Of a DNA stretch of 64,000 bases, positions 53,187 to 64,000 are shown piece by piece (positions within the stretch are counted from its first letter, which is position 1; every line of letters starts with the position of its first letter). The notes under the pieces are model-generated. The model saw only the letters and a list, made by a program, of their open reading frames with translations, made no database searches and was not told the DNA's origin. Position numbers and translations under genes: made by a program. Source of the stretch: Guillardia theta CCMP2712 (taxonomy: Eukaryota; Cryptophyceae; Pyrenomonadales; Geminigeraceae); assembly GCF_000315625.1 (NCBI RefSeq), contig NW_005434656.1, positions 734,182 to 798,181 on the forward strand, written 5' to 3'.

Positions 53187-54100
53187 TCATCTCGATGATG
53201 GTGCTGTAGCTGTTTCCACTAGCTTGTCACCCATCGTGTCCACCAGCAAATTGGCCCGCGGCCTCTGCATCGCAGCCGGTGCCGAGGTCAGCGGGACCTT
53301 CTTATCGATCAGCGCCTGCCATCTCAATCAGAGGCACGAGGTGAAGATATAAGCGTCAGCACACCAGGTCGATTGAATGTACTCCTCCTTGAAGGGGACG
53401 AGCCTGTTGTGACAATATCAGCGTTGAGAAACACTACCATCCCTCCACACCTTCGCCGCTACAAGATTAAGTGACGTTTGAGAACTCACACCCCCGTTGG
53501 ACGATGGCTTTGCAACCATCTTATCGTCCAAGTCAAAGCTCCCAAACTCAGAACTATCCAACATCTTTCTTATTTTCTCAACCGTTTCCTGTTCTCAGGG
53601 AGCGAATCAGAACTTATGGCGATCAAACTCTCGAGGTCAGGCACCGGTGATTGTTTCAGGATAGAAAGCTGAAGCTGACGAATTGCGAGCATCTGGAGCG
53701 CTATGCTCGGTTGTGCTGGCTTGCTAAACCCATTGGCGCTTGCGGCTGCCACAAGCGCTAAGACTGGCAATAAAGTCTCACTCACAACTTGACAACGTAA
53801 GGGGGGTACCAATCAGCGCGAAGGCTACCAACCCTGATGCTAATATGACTCTCCCCTTTTTGTCCTCCCGCGACGATGGAGTTTGGCTCCCGTAGCTGTT
53901 GATCAATCTCAGCATACCATTTCGTTTGGAGTTGAGGATTCAACACAAGGGGAAGGGAAGAAATTATTGGACTTCGACAGCAGATCAACAAACATCATAG
54001 ATTCAACGAAGGGAAGAGTTCAAAAACAGTGTGACATGTTCCTCCTCCGCCTCCTTCTCCTCTCATACTTCTTCTCGTCTGTCCCCTCCGCCAAAGCCAT
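53187..54100 (-). CDS. Hypothetical spliced protein, 216 aa
   Basis: Six minus-strand exons with agreeing phases and good splice signals: 54036-54100, 53786-53971, 53645-53738, 53451-53588, 53365-53403 and 53187-53315. The N-terminus is very basic (YERRRRRRN). A central part resembles a folded domain (SHISIRVGSLRADWYPPYVVK), followed by a helix (SIALQMLAIRQLQLSILKQ) and a polar tail. No family was recognised. Introns are 37-63 nt, typical of the window, and this is the main support that the gene is real. It converges with NAA40; the stops are about 220 nt apart. Confidence 0.6.
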
Positions 54101-54854
54101 CGACCCGCCGGAATTAGCAATTCCATCAGTTAGAATCCGTTACACTTTACTTCAAAAAGCAGTCCTCGTACTGATTTTTAACTTAACTTTGAGTAAAGAC
54201 TACTGATCACCACGGCCCGATCGGTTTCTCCGAAGGCCCGTCACGCATTTTAAAATTAAAAATACAACAACAACATTTTACACTTTTAAAAAATAAAATG
54301 ACCTCATTCACCAATGCCGACAAGCAAGAAGACGGTGGATGGACACTGACTGGTGGGGGAGAAGAGCGACGAGATAGCGCGAGGAAGGGACACAGGCTGA
54401 GTAAGATGATAGGAACCAGCAGGGACGAGCTTGAAAGCAGCAACAGACAAATGTGCCGGGGGGTTCGTTGAAAGAATGATGCGAGTATTGAAGAAGGAGA
54501 AAGCTAATGTTGACATCAAGCAAGGGATGTGTTTAAGCAAACATGTAGGATGGATGCGAGAAGAGATGCTTGTATGTTGTGGAGGTTATTTGAATATTGA
54601 AAGAAGGTCACTGAGAGATACTGCAAAGGTTAGATACGGATAAACTGATTGCGGTTGAAAGATGGATAGCTTACTCGCGAATTGGCATGTTCCCTATCAA
54701 GAACAAGTTTAATTGATAGATAGATAGATATATCTCTTTTCCTAATGATATAGTCTGTGTGCTTGCACAGCAATGAGAAATGCTGCATTGACTTCAGTTG
54801 GATTAAATGTATAGCTGGTCGCCCTGAACGTTTTTGTTTAGTCGAAATCTCCTG
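54101..54854. other. Intergenic region, AT-rich
   Basis: 54165-54205 contains the word TTTTTAACTTAACTTTGAGTA, which recurs near 63225 and, inverted, near 63285. A short GATA tract lies at 54712-54730. It separates divergent genes, so it holds both promoters. Confidence 0.5.
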
Positions 54855-56322
54855 ATGGAGGGAGATACGGCAGACAAGAAGCAAGATCCGCTGCCCTCCG
54901 AAGGTGCCATGGCGATTTTAATGCGGAGAGACGAGGGAATAGCTTGTTCACGATGCCGAAAGCACAAGATCAAGTGCAGCAAGATGAAACCCTGCTGCAC
55001 TTGCAGCAGGATGGGGCTTGAGGATCAGTGTGACGCCATCTTCGGGGTTTCAGCGTGTTGGCTGTGCAGGCGGTCGAAGATCAAGTGTGACAAGAAGCGA
55101 CCGTGCGGGACTTGCATGAAGAAGGGCAGGTCTAAGGAATGCCTGTCTTCCGATCATGAGACGGGGCCTATGGAGGAGGATGCCGTCTCTGTAAAGCAGG
55201 AGGACGCCGGGACGGTGAGGCCTCGAATAGAGACTCCCAACCGCCCTTGGCCCTTGCGGCTTGAGATGGAGTTTGGGACAGTCCCTCCTCGGATGCTGGA
55301 GCCGGACGAGAAGGATGGGGGGTTGATCTCCCCGCTCATTGTGAGGACTTCGCAGCTTGGCTACGACCACACATCGATCCTGTACATGTTCAACACGATG
55401 GGAGAGGACCTCTCTAACTCGATCAAGAACCTGATGACAAGTCTTGCAAACTACAGGCCGAACATGTTCAATCAGAAGACTAGCCCCCCATCATCATTGC
55501 TGATGGCCAGGTCGGAAAGCTGTGACGTCGGGAACGCAGCTGAAAACTCGTGGACTGTGTACTGGAAGGCCAATGGCTTAATACGGGAGAGGATGAAGGT
55601 AGGGAGCGGACTCGGACACATGCTCAAGAGAAACCCTGAGGAGATTCTGGCACGGGCAGCTCGGTGTGAGCAGGAGATTCCTTCCTCAGACGTCGAGTTC
55701 ATGTGCATGATCCTAGACGACCTGTTGACGCCAGCTGATCCGCAGCTTCTGCGATATCAGCGGATCTGCAGGAGGAGCACAGATGGGAGGCTAGAGGAGT
55801 CCAGCTTGATCAGGTCGAGTTCGACAAGGCGCTACGACGACAACGGGCGTCTTGTCTCTTCGACACACACGTTGGAGATCTTGGAGCCAGAGGAATGGGA
55901 CAGGATTCATGCGAACTCTAAGGACTTGTAAGTAGTCTCTCTATGTTGATGTACTGGCAAGATTTTATGCTTGATAATGCCAGCTGAGATTCAAGGCTGC
56001 ATGCTAGATGCCTGAATCGTCGTGTTGGCAGGAAGATGTACCTGCAGCTGCGCCGTTTCTTGGGGGAGGAGACGAGCGGAGAGCAGATGCTGCTCTCGCA
56101 CCGGCGAGATATCGTGAGACACCTTGCATGGCCGAGGACTCGCAGTCCGTCTGACTGTTTTGGCAGCTGTTTGACGAGCACTTTGCGACGTTGAACCAGT
56201 CAGCGGAAGGGAGAAACAAGTTGCGCAAGATCGCTGATTTCCTAAACCACAAACTTGAGCTCATTTTGGGCCCATCCCAGCCCTCAGCCGCGAGCCAACG
56301 CCAGGGAAGCCGCTGCCCCTGA
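54855..56322 (+). CDS. Putative transcription regulator with two Zn2Cys6 clusters
   Basis: Exons 54855-55927, 56032-56113 and 56167-56322; 436 residues. Two binuclear zinc clusters lie in tandem. The first is ACSRCRKHKIKCSKMKPC followed by CTC and a distal Cys. The second is CWLCRRSKIKCDKKRPC followed by GTC and a distal Cys. Both show C-x2-C-x6-C-x5-C-x2-C-x8-C with the basic RKHKIK/RRSKIK loop that contacts DNA in Gal4-type proteins. Zn2Cys6 proteins are known mainly from fungi. The rest is acidic and polar, without a recognised fungal middle homology region. The frame would stop at 55931, but GTAAGT at 55928 splices in phase to two more exons (RRFLGEETSGEQMLLSHRRD and LFDEHFATLNQSAEGRNKL). 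The DNA target is unknown. Confidence 0.82.
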
Positions 56323-56845
56323 TGAGGCCCCCGCAGAGGACTCAGAGGCTGCGGGGTCTTCGCGTGCGCACCGTACTGCCCGGCTCACTGAGTGCCCGGA
56401 TGGCTCCTTCGAGATCGGATGGTTTCTCGGGAAGCATTGCTGAGCTATGAAGATGAAGCAAGTTGCCACGTTTGTCACGATGTGTTTAGATCAACTTATT
56501 GATGTTTATGCCGCCATGATGCAGGACGGTTCACGGTTTGCTGTGAGTAATATAGTTCACGTTTGTTGCACTGAGTCCGACTCTCAAGACCGAGTTCCGG
56601 GCCGAACTTCGGAAGTTGTCCGCCGCCGGGACCGTTGTGAAGGTGCCCCGGGCCCCGATACCCCCGCCGGGCCGGGCCCCCGGGGCCGACGCCGTGACGG
56701 TGACTCAGTCTGAGTCGGACAAGTTGGCTGGCCCGGGCCCGGCCGGCGGCGGGCGGCCCTCATCACGCCTGGGCTATTTCACTCATGTTAGTATTTCACT
56801 ACCACTGCTTTCATGAAACCTATCGGGTCACTTTCGGGATCCGCA
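56323..56845. other. Intergenic region with GC-rich island
   Basis: 56575-56765 is a GC-rich island with CCGGGCC, GACTC and AACTTCGGAAGTT. The last word is echoed as AACTTCCGAAG in the island near 43100. No exon was seen. Confidence 0.5.
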
Positions 56846-59800
56846 ATGGCAGCAGCGCTGCGGAGAGTCGAGGCTCCGCCGTCTGCCGCTCTGATGGCAC
56901 TAAGGTGAACGTCCTCGTCCTCGTCCTCCTCGTCCTCTTCCTTCTCCTCCTTCTCCTCCTTCTCATCCTTTTCATCCCTCACCTATTCCATAAATTCATC
57001 TCTGGCGTCATGGTTATCCCCACACATCAGCCTCCTGACGAGTGCTCACTCAGGTTGGACTCGAGCCATCGAGGATCACATCGACGACCTCTGATTGCAG
57101 GGATCAAGTTTACGCAGAGCGGAGAGAGGTTTGCGTCCTTGTGCCTTCTACCTAGTTTCTCACTGTTTGTTCGCCAGGTGTATCATGTACGACAGCACAG
57201 GAAAAGGTCCCTGCTGCTGTTGCTTGCGCACCTTGTAACATCCCCGAGCAGTGTTTCGTCTCAATGTTGAGAAGAACGAGTGGACATACCTCCTGCATGC
57301 CGGCCCGAAGATTAAGAGCGTGAGTTTGTCCCATGAGAAGATCCCCAAGGTTGCGATATGTACAGGCGAGCAGGTTCAGGTCTTCTGCAGGTACTTGGCG
57401 GCGCCGTGAGGTGGGAGGCAATCCCTGACGACCTTGCAGTGAGACGGGGGAGTGTCTGTCGATGTTCAAGATAGCGCACGGAGGAGAGGGGAGAGAGGTC
57501 CTGTTCCTCTCCAACCACATGGAGATTCTGGTCTTCAGCCAGTCCTCCCTCCACCTCTTGTCAATCAGGACCAGGGCCGCGACCCAGCGGACGTTCAAGG
57601 TGGGAGGACAGAGGCTGAGCAGTATCCTTGCTATCCATCTCTTCCGCCACCTTCTCCTCGTCTGCACGGCTGAGGGACTGTACGCTTACTCCCCGACCAA
57701 CCTCGAGCTGCCCCTCGCCGCCTGCCAGGGAGAGTTTGCGCTGAGCAGCAGCTGTGTCTCGTCAGGATTCTTCGCAGGGTCCCCGAGAGGCTCGAGAGCC
57801 ATCCAGGTCTGGAGGGTCAACGGGAGCGGGGAGGAGGGAGCAGCCATGGAGAGGCAGCCCAACGTCTACCTCCCAAGTCCTGTCGACAGCCTGCAGGGCA
57901 TCCAGGGTTCAGCGAGGTGTCCTAGGAGCCATCCCTTGCATGACTCGATCGTCGTGTGGTCCGCTGACAGAGCGCTCCAGTTCGTCTCCCTCCCCACAGG
58001 AACGATGATCCTGGTGGTCGACCTGGCCTGCTCTTCCTTGACGTGCCTCGTTGCTCATTGGAGGACCTTCGCCGCCTTGGACAAGGAGGGAGCGGTCAGC
58101 TTCTTCGACCTCCCTGGGCTGAGGAGGATGTACTGCGCGGGAGCTGGGATGGGATCGAGGGATGACAGTGAGAGGAGGAGCCGGGAGGCTGCGCTGACAG
58201 GTCAGCACGGCCATGCCGCAGCGAAGCGACGGAGACATGGGGGAGGAGAAGATGAGGAGGAGCGAGGGGAGTGCAGTTGGTGTGCTATCAGTAACGACGG
58301 GGGCCAGCTGGAGGGGGGCGAGTGGAAGGCGAAGAGGAAGGAGCTACAAGGGGTATTGGCGAGGTGTAAAGAGTTCCCGTCGGAGAGGAGAAGGAAGGTT
58401 TGGAGCTTCCTGCTACAGCTTCCTGGGTCGAGGAGGCAGCAGCAGCTCCTACTCAAGCAGGACGCTGTCCGGATGGCCCAAATCACTTGGAAGGAGCAGG
58501 ACAGCGAAGACCGAGACCTCTCTTCCCCCCTGTCCCAGCGAGCATGGAAGGTCTACAACGGCGTCTCGTGCTGGTGCAAGCTGTTCGCGTTCGTCCCCGA
58601 GGTCATCCTGCTGGTACGTTCCTTCTGCAGAATCTTCAAGGACGATGGTTTCGCTCTCGAGCTTGTGATCTTCTTCCTCCTCAACCGAGGAGGCGACTGG
58701 TTTCGCCAGTGGCCCCTCCTCCCCTCCTACGACCTCCAGTGCGTGCTGAGGCTCCTGGAGCGCTCGGACCCCTTCCTATGGACGAGGCTCAAGACGTATG
58801 GGGAGCAGGTGGCGACTCTGACTTGGAGGATGCTCTGCACCGCCTGCTGCGATCACATGACGAGCTCGCAGTGGGGGCTGGTGTTAGACCATGTCCTCTC
58901 CCGCAGACATTTCTTCCTCCACTGTCTGGTGGTGGCCGTGTACCAGGGCTTCCGCTCCCTCCTGTCAGCGACCGTTGACTTCCATCTAGTGGAGGGCATG
59001 CGGAGGTTCAAGGTCGGCAGCGTCGAGCAGCTGCTGGAGGACGCGATGAAGGTGGAGAGGCTGTGTGAGGGACTGGACGACGTCCTCTTGGATGAGCTGA
59101 AGGCGAGGGAGGAGGAGAGGGAGGAGGAGATACTCGGGTCTCACCTGTACCCTCCCTTCACCAACTTCTCTCAGTCTGCTGTCGACTACCGCGAGCAGCA
59201 TGTAGGGTACCTGCAAGATGGGAAGGAAATCATGCGGAGGCTGCAGGAGAGGGAGGAGGAGGAGGAGAGGAGGCAGCGCAAGATGGTCCAGCAGATGTGC
59301 CGTGCGATGGAGACGAGCAGAGACGAGCATGAGAGGAGGATAAGACAGTACGAGGCGGCGATCGACGACCTGTCGTCAGACATCAAGAGGACCCAACGGC
59401 AGAGCTCGGAGCTGATGTGGAAGCGCCTGCACAACGCCAAGAGATCGGCTGAACTTTTGGATCGTCAGCGCCTGCAGCAGGAGAAAGCAAAGGAGCGGAT
59501 GGATCAGATCGCGCGAGGGTGGGAGGACATTGCTGCCCTCGATCAGGAGGGGATGAAAAGGAGGGAGGGGCAGAGAGATCTGGAGCGAAAGACTGTGGAG
59601 GTCAACATGAAGCAGCAGGAGAGGCTAGAGGAGGAGCTGGCGAGGAGCGCGAGGATAGAGATTCATGTTGAGAGAGAAGCGAGGAGGCAAGTGAGAGAGC
59701 TGAAGAAGATCAACTTTGATAGCAGAAGTCACGTTGAGCATCTTCAAGATCGGAACACTGAGGAGAGCGCAAGGCGATCTGATATGTTCCAGCTCATGAA

Positions 59801-61155
59801 CGCTGTCGCTGATGTCACCAGAGAGATGCAAAGGAGGAAGGAAGACGTCGACGATCTAGTTCATACAGAGAGCGAGGAGACTCTGAACCGTATGAGGCAA
59901 GTGTTCCGTCAGATCAAGGCATCCTACCACAAGGCCAGACAGCGAGACCTGCTACCGCACGAGGCGCCTCCTCGCCGCCTCCGACACGAAGAGTTCGCGT
60001 CTTCCCTTCCTCCAGATCGCCCAGGAGGCAGAAGACGAGACCGACGGCTTGTGGGGGAGGAGGCCGGCAAGTTCAAGTCAGACGGCAGGCAGGAGGAGGC
60101 GGCTGGAGGTGCTCGTGCATCGCAGCCTCATCAAGAGCAGGAGAAGGACTCGACATGTCCATCAAGATCGAGAGTCAACGGCGAGCAGGGAGCGGGAGCT
60201 TCTGCTCGGTTGGCAGCGTCACATGAAGAGCATGCTGGACGCCTCCTGGGCAAGAATCCTCCCGGTATGACTCTTGTGCTCCTTGTAGTCATGCTCTTGA
60301 ATGTTTGGCAGCTAGAAGGCCAGATAGCGTCATGGAGGAAGAGGATGTGTACCACTCGCACCAGACTAGACGGCACTCGCATCGAGCAGGAGCAGGAGCA
60401 GGAGGTTTGCTCGATTGTTTCTCCTCCGGACCAGACAAGAGAGGATCTGACGAGTTGCCGGCAGGAGGGGCGAAGCAACAATCAGGACAGCAAGGGTACA
60501 CCTCCTCTCCTCAGCTCTTATTCTTCGTTGTCCCGCCTCCTCTCCCTCAATTTTCAAGATCTCCACACTTTGTCCTTCATCCACCGCATGTCTTCCTGGC
60601 AGATAGTGTCTCTTTTTCCTCTCATCCTCTCCCTCCTTCCCTCCCTCCCTCCCTCCCTCCCTCCCTCCCTCCCTCCCTCCCTCCCTCGCATCCCCCTCCA
60701 CTTGTCTCTCACGCTTCCAAGGTATTGGCAGATGCGCGCAGCTCTGGCAGGAGTCAACCTGAAGCTCGACTTCCCCGCGCGCGACATGGTCGACAGGTCA
60801 TGTGAGTCCTCAGGCGAGAAGTTGCTAGAGGACTGGACGATGTCATCCAGCAAGACGCTGCTGACAAGTGGAGGTAAGGGAGGCTCAGTCACGTGCTCCT
60901 TGCTTCAGACTGATCACTTGCTGGAGATCTGCTGGAGGGCAGCTCGTTTGTTTCCTCCTCCATCGGTAGCGTGTTGCTCTACAGCTTCTCCTCTCACAAG
61001 CAGTCACAGGGCCCGTGGACTCTGAGGGAATGCGCTGCCGCGACGTGAGCATGGCATGACTGGCAGGACGATCGTTGTGACCTTCACTCCAGGAGCAGCA
61101 GGACTGCGGCATCGACGTGGTCAAGTTCGAGGACAGTCAGAGGAGCTTCTTGTAG
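56846..61155 (+). CDS. TBC1D31: TBC1D31 (WDR67) homologue: WD-like, TBC and coiled-coil domains
   Basis: In animals, a centriolar-satellite protein needed for cilia. Nine exons: 56846-56904, 57054-57140, 57178-57206, 57252-57390, 57440-60264, 60312-60495, 60722-60873, 61010-61044 and 61093-61155; 1190 residues (human about 1066). The N-terminus has WD-type strands (GKVFRLNVEKNEWTYLLHAG, KIPKVAICTGEQVQVF). A TBC-like domain spans about 415-615: CKEFPSERRRKVWSFLLQLP, FAFVPEVILLVRSFCRIF, HVLSRRHFF. It lacks the IxxDxxR/YxQ dual fingers as far as I can see, so Rab-GAP activity is doubtful, as in the human protein. YPPFTNFSQSAVDYREQHV then leads into a long Arg/Glu coiled coil (about 655-940). The last exons are less certain; only this chain keeps all phases. 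Intron 60496-60721 carries CCCT repeats. Confidence 0.85.
60631..60688. repeat. (CCCT)n microsatellite inside an intron
   Basis: A pyrimidine-only tract in intron 60496-60721 of the TBC1D31 homologue. Confidence 0.95.
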
Positions 61156-61376
61156 CGCTAGTGACCCTCCTGGGTCTTCGCAAGACGCGGGGGGGGGGTG
61201 ACAGGAAGAAAACAGGTGAGAGCTGATTTGGAGGTTATATTCCAGATTACACCGCGCTCCCTAGAGAGGAGGAAAGGCTCAAGAGCTATAAAAAGTACAC
61301 AACTGACACACGACAACAGAGATCAAGCATGGCTTCAACCGGTAGAGGCACCGAGTATTGGCCAGGGCCAGGGCCA

Positions 61377-62348
61377 TCAGATCGTGTCCTCGCGATGAAG
61401 CTTCACCGAGTTAAGGGAGGCCTTGATCAAGTCGTCGGCCGTACTCCCGATCTGCCTGTTCAGCTGCGTGCTCGAGTCAGCCGACTAAATCGGACCAGAG
61501 GAAGGGAAAGGGGAGCCTCCACTAGGACTGCTGAAGGGAAGGGGGGGGGCGGGGGAATGGGGGGATGTTGGACCAACCTTGGCAGTCTCTTTCGACTGGT
61601 TGAAGCTTTCTTTCCGAGGATCGTACAAGGAGGCATGAATACCTGGACATTCAACTCTCACTCTACTTCATTGCGAGAGTCTGATCGCTCTTACCGATGG
61701 GCTCAACCACATATTGGTTCGAGTGCTCCGAGGAGGCGGACGAGATCGTGTTGGTTCTTGAGGACAAGCGGTGCGCTACCTTGAAGCTTTCGTGCAGGCA
61801 GTTCTTGAGGCTCCTCATGTCTCTGTGAGCAGCATGGAAGTCATTCTTGGGACTGTCTTGGCTCACTTGGACGGCATTGTTGTCGAGACCTGTAGACGGG
61901 GTCAGGTACCATCGCACAGCTGAATTCGAAGACCTTTGCTCGACGTGGAGCTGCTCGAAGATGACTTAGTGTCCGACGAGGGCTTCTTGGAGGGTTTGGA
62001 GGACCTGCTCACTGACTCGGTGCGAGATAATCTCCTCTGGCTGCTACTGCTGTCCGCCGACTGGGATCTAAGGAACACCTGGCTCGACGGTGTCACCTAC
62101 TCGGTCATGCAGTAGACACAATGACAATTATACCTCCAAGGATCGTTCTTTGTCTAAGAGGAGCTTCTCAAAGCGATCTGCGCGCTCTTTCTGCACTTCG
62201 ACCTCCTTCTTGATGTCTCCATCACCACCCAGGTTGATCTTCAGTGCATCATTGATGAATCCGAAGAATTCGTCGATCACGTTGGGCATGGGATCCAAGG
62301 GCTCAGACAAGGAATAGCTTTGAACTTGAGAGATGGAGCAAGACCGTC
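61377..62348 (-). CDS. Hypothetical spliced protein, 5' end uncertain
   Basis: Five minus-strand exons chain in phase: 62134-62348, 61934-62078, 61695-61889, 61578-61642 and 61377-61484. The visible protein is about 240 residues: NVIDEFFGFINDALKINLGG, a short helix (EVQKERADRFEKLLLDKERSLE), a Ser-rich basic linker, then SLKNCLHESFKVAHRLSS and the final LNRQIGSTADDLIKASLNSV. No family was recognised. The first exon begins at an acceptor (62349), after a CCCT-rich stretch that looks like an intron; no matching upstream exon was found. An internal ATG at 62289 could serve as start. It converges with the TBC1D31 homologue. Confidence 0.55.
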
Positions 62349-63221
62349 CTGAAGGGGAGGGAGGAATGGGTGGAGAGAGGGAGGGAGGATGGGAGGGAGG
62401 GAGGGAGGGAGGGAGGGAGGGAGGGAGGGACAAAAATTGCACGAAGAGGGGACTTGGATCAGAGTTGAGGTTTCAGGTACCAAGCGCTTCTTCTCATTGA
62501 GGGGGTGGGGGTGATGGAATAATGATCATGGGTCAGCGCTAGGGGGTAGTTTTACCTGTTTGGACCCTACCCTGTCTTTCATGCAGGCCAATTACACTTA
62601 AATTGAGTACCCCCCCCCCTAGACCTCGCGCAACTTCTGTACTCAACCCACCACCCTACCTTCCCCACAAGCAGTCAAAGTTCAGCCACCCCTCCCAATA
62701 CCCAAATATCACCCCACCCTTTGACCATTTTTTCAGTCACACCATTTCCTCTTTGTCTCTTGCCCGACTTGCGCGCCGCGCTCAACTCAACTTATGTACC
62801 CCCACCCCACCCCTTTGTCAACTTTCTTCGACCTTGTCAAGACCCCCCCATCAAAATGTCAACGAGGGGGTCCTATGGTGGATCTTGAGTCAGTGAGTCC
62901 TGCCGGTACCCGTACGGTCCGACGTGACGTGACATGTCCGGTCCCTGGCCCCTGGGGCCGACTCGGTTGAGTTCCCTATTGTGAGTACCGGTGGTAGATA
63001 GTGGGAATCTGCTAGGAAGTGGGGGTACTATCAACTTGAGGGGTGCCACCGCGGAGCCTCGGGAACGTACACCACAAAGGTACCCCCTCCTTTCATATGA
63101 TTTTCACTAGCAAGAAGGGGGTACGAGGAAAGATATAAGTCAATTGTTACATTTTAAACTTTTCGCTGTCTTTGAAGAGTCTCTTCTCGCCGTATCTTCC
63201 CTCTCCTCATTGTCCTGGTAC

Positions 63222-63302
63222 TGATTTTTAACTTAACTTTAACCAAAACTTGTCAAGCCTCCTCCACTTCATCGTCGTCTTTACTCAAAGTTAAGTTAAA
63301 AA
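63222..63302. repeat. Inverted repeat, possible MITE remnant
   Basis: TTTTTAACTTAACTTT near 63225-63240 faces AAAGTTAAGTTAAAAA near 63286-63301, leaving a loop of about 45 nt. The same word stands alone near 54173. A mobile origin is inference. Confidence 0.5.
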
Positions 63303-63914
63303 GATCGTCATGGCGGCGCGCGGCAATCGCCGCCGGATACCGGCGCCGTTCGGCGGGGGGGCCGGGCCGGCCCGACAGCTGAGCGGCCCGGATGATCCCG
63401 GAGTCCGCATCATACTGATGATCGGCCGGTCCGACTCGGCGACGGTCCCCAGTCACTGAGTGCGCGCCCCCCCGGGATCACTGAGAATAGAACCGTGGGC
63501 CGGTCGGTCGCCTTTGGCACTGCAGTTGCCAGGATCGTACCGTACGGTACTGTATGATAATTATTTATCCATCAAAAATACCGTACATGACTGAGTGAGA
63601 TCGGACTCGTGTGGCGAGGCCCTGAGGCTCAACGTCCCACCCGTCGGCGGCGGCGGGCCGGGGGGCCAGTAGCCTGTGAGCGTTCGGGTTGAAGTTCTGG
63701 GACCGTCTGGCGGGGAGGCACCAGCCTGCCGCAGTCCGTCGGCCGCTCACTGCTCGGCTGGCGGCGCTCAGTTCCGAAGCCTTCACAACTGCACATCGCG
63801 GAGCATGCTGGCATCAAGATGAGGAAGGTTGCTGTTACTGAAAGCACTCTTAGTCAGCCAGCTCAAATGAATGGCGTCAGTGCGAAAGAGATCGCTGAAC
63901 AGGAACAAGAAACT

Positions 63915-64000
63915 TGAAAGAAGGAGAAAAGGAGAGAAGGAGAGAAGGAGAGAAGGAGAGAAGGAGGGAAGGAGAGAAGGAGAGAAGGAGAGAAGGAAAG
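63915..64000. repeat. (GGAGA)n microsatellite, cut by window end
   Basis: Repeats of AGAAGG/AGAGAAGG continue to the last base of the window. Confidence 0.95.

Larger units (their letters stand above)
62349..64000. other. Intergenic tail of the window
   Basis: GGGA repeats lie at 62383-62430. 62490-62880 holds G-rich then C-rich (ACCCCACCCC) words. GC-rich islands lie at 62890-63060 and 63310-63790. An inverted TTAACTTAA-containing pair lies at 63222-63302. GGAGA repeats run from 63915 to the end. Minus-strand frames here have no recognisable content. Confidence 0.5.

Noticed and set aside
60496-61025. Continuation of the TBC1D31 frame straight to the stop at 61025
   Set aside because: It reads through CCCT repeats; splicing with matching phases gives a better C-terminus ending at 61155.
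61329-61784. Plus-strand frame after a TATAAAA word at 61288
   Set aside because: It lies opposite minus-strand exons that splice in phase and read as normal helix; the plus-strand product is Arg/Gly low complexity.
1-64000. rRNA, tRNA, CRISPR array, integrated virus or intact transposon
   Set aside because: I searched by eye for tRNA B-box words, spaced direct repeats, reverse transcriptase, integrase and transposase motifs and saw none.

Overview
The window is nuclear DNA of an intron-rich protist. Genes lie on both strands. Most introns are 41-62 nt long with GT-AG ends, and coding exons chain in frame across them. Two genes (FKBP at 36769, ABC-F at 47851) start with a signal peptide whose predicted cleavage puts an aromatic residue (W or Y) at +1, followed by a transit-like stretch. 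That is the leader type of complex (secondary) red plastids. Together with flagellar/centriolar genes and animal-like secreted domains, this suggests a cryptophyte-like alga. The assignment is inference. All spliced models below were built by hand from open frames, splice signals and family conservation; the junction phases agree throughout.

Layout. 1-3467 (-): kinesin, cut by the window edge. 4921-6783 (+): selenoprotein N with an in-frame UGA and a SECIS element downstream. 7200-7658 (-): small unknown. 9053-10280 (+): PDX1 vitamin B6 synthase. 12331-14203 (+): UBE2Z-like E2 fused to a second, cysteine-less E2 fold. 14529-19412 (-): 1627-aa intronless protein with a C2 domain, several cyclic-nucleotide-binding-like folds and IQ motifs. 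20567-22071 (+): qRRM protein. 23557-30617 (-): 16-exon secreted FG-GAP / fibrinogen-like / discoidin / LamG protein. 31300-34764 (-): coiled-coil protein. 35285-36530 (+): PIG-L. 36769-37738 (+): plastid FKBP. 37.9-42.6 kb: a 2.1-kb inverted duplication holding an intact family-4 glycosyltransferase and a frameshifted head-to-head copy, with a mirrored array of TTTGACC words between them. 43311-44452 (+): MRTO4. 44661-45705 (-): KDEL receptor. 47851-51181 (+): plastid-targeted ABC-F. 51766-52968 (+): NAA40-type N-acetyltransferase. 53187-54100 (-): unknown spliced gene. 54855-56322 (+): protein with two Zn2Cys6 clusters. 56846-61155 (+): TBC1D31 homologue. 61377-62348 (-): unknown.

The genes form no operon or single pathway. 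Shared themes are secretion (KDEL receptor, PIG-L, GT4, SelN, the adhesion protein), translation and ribosome assembly (ABC-F, MRTO4, NAA40) and cytoskeleton/centriole (kinesin, TBC1D31, CNB-IQ protein). Gaps between genes hold three recurring textures: C-rich/G-rich 'ACCCCACCC' islands, very GC-rich islands with CCGG and GACTCAG words, and homopurine/homopyrimidine microsatellites that also fill the few long introns. I saw no rRNA, tRNA, CRISPR array or intact transposon.
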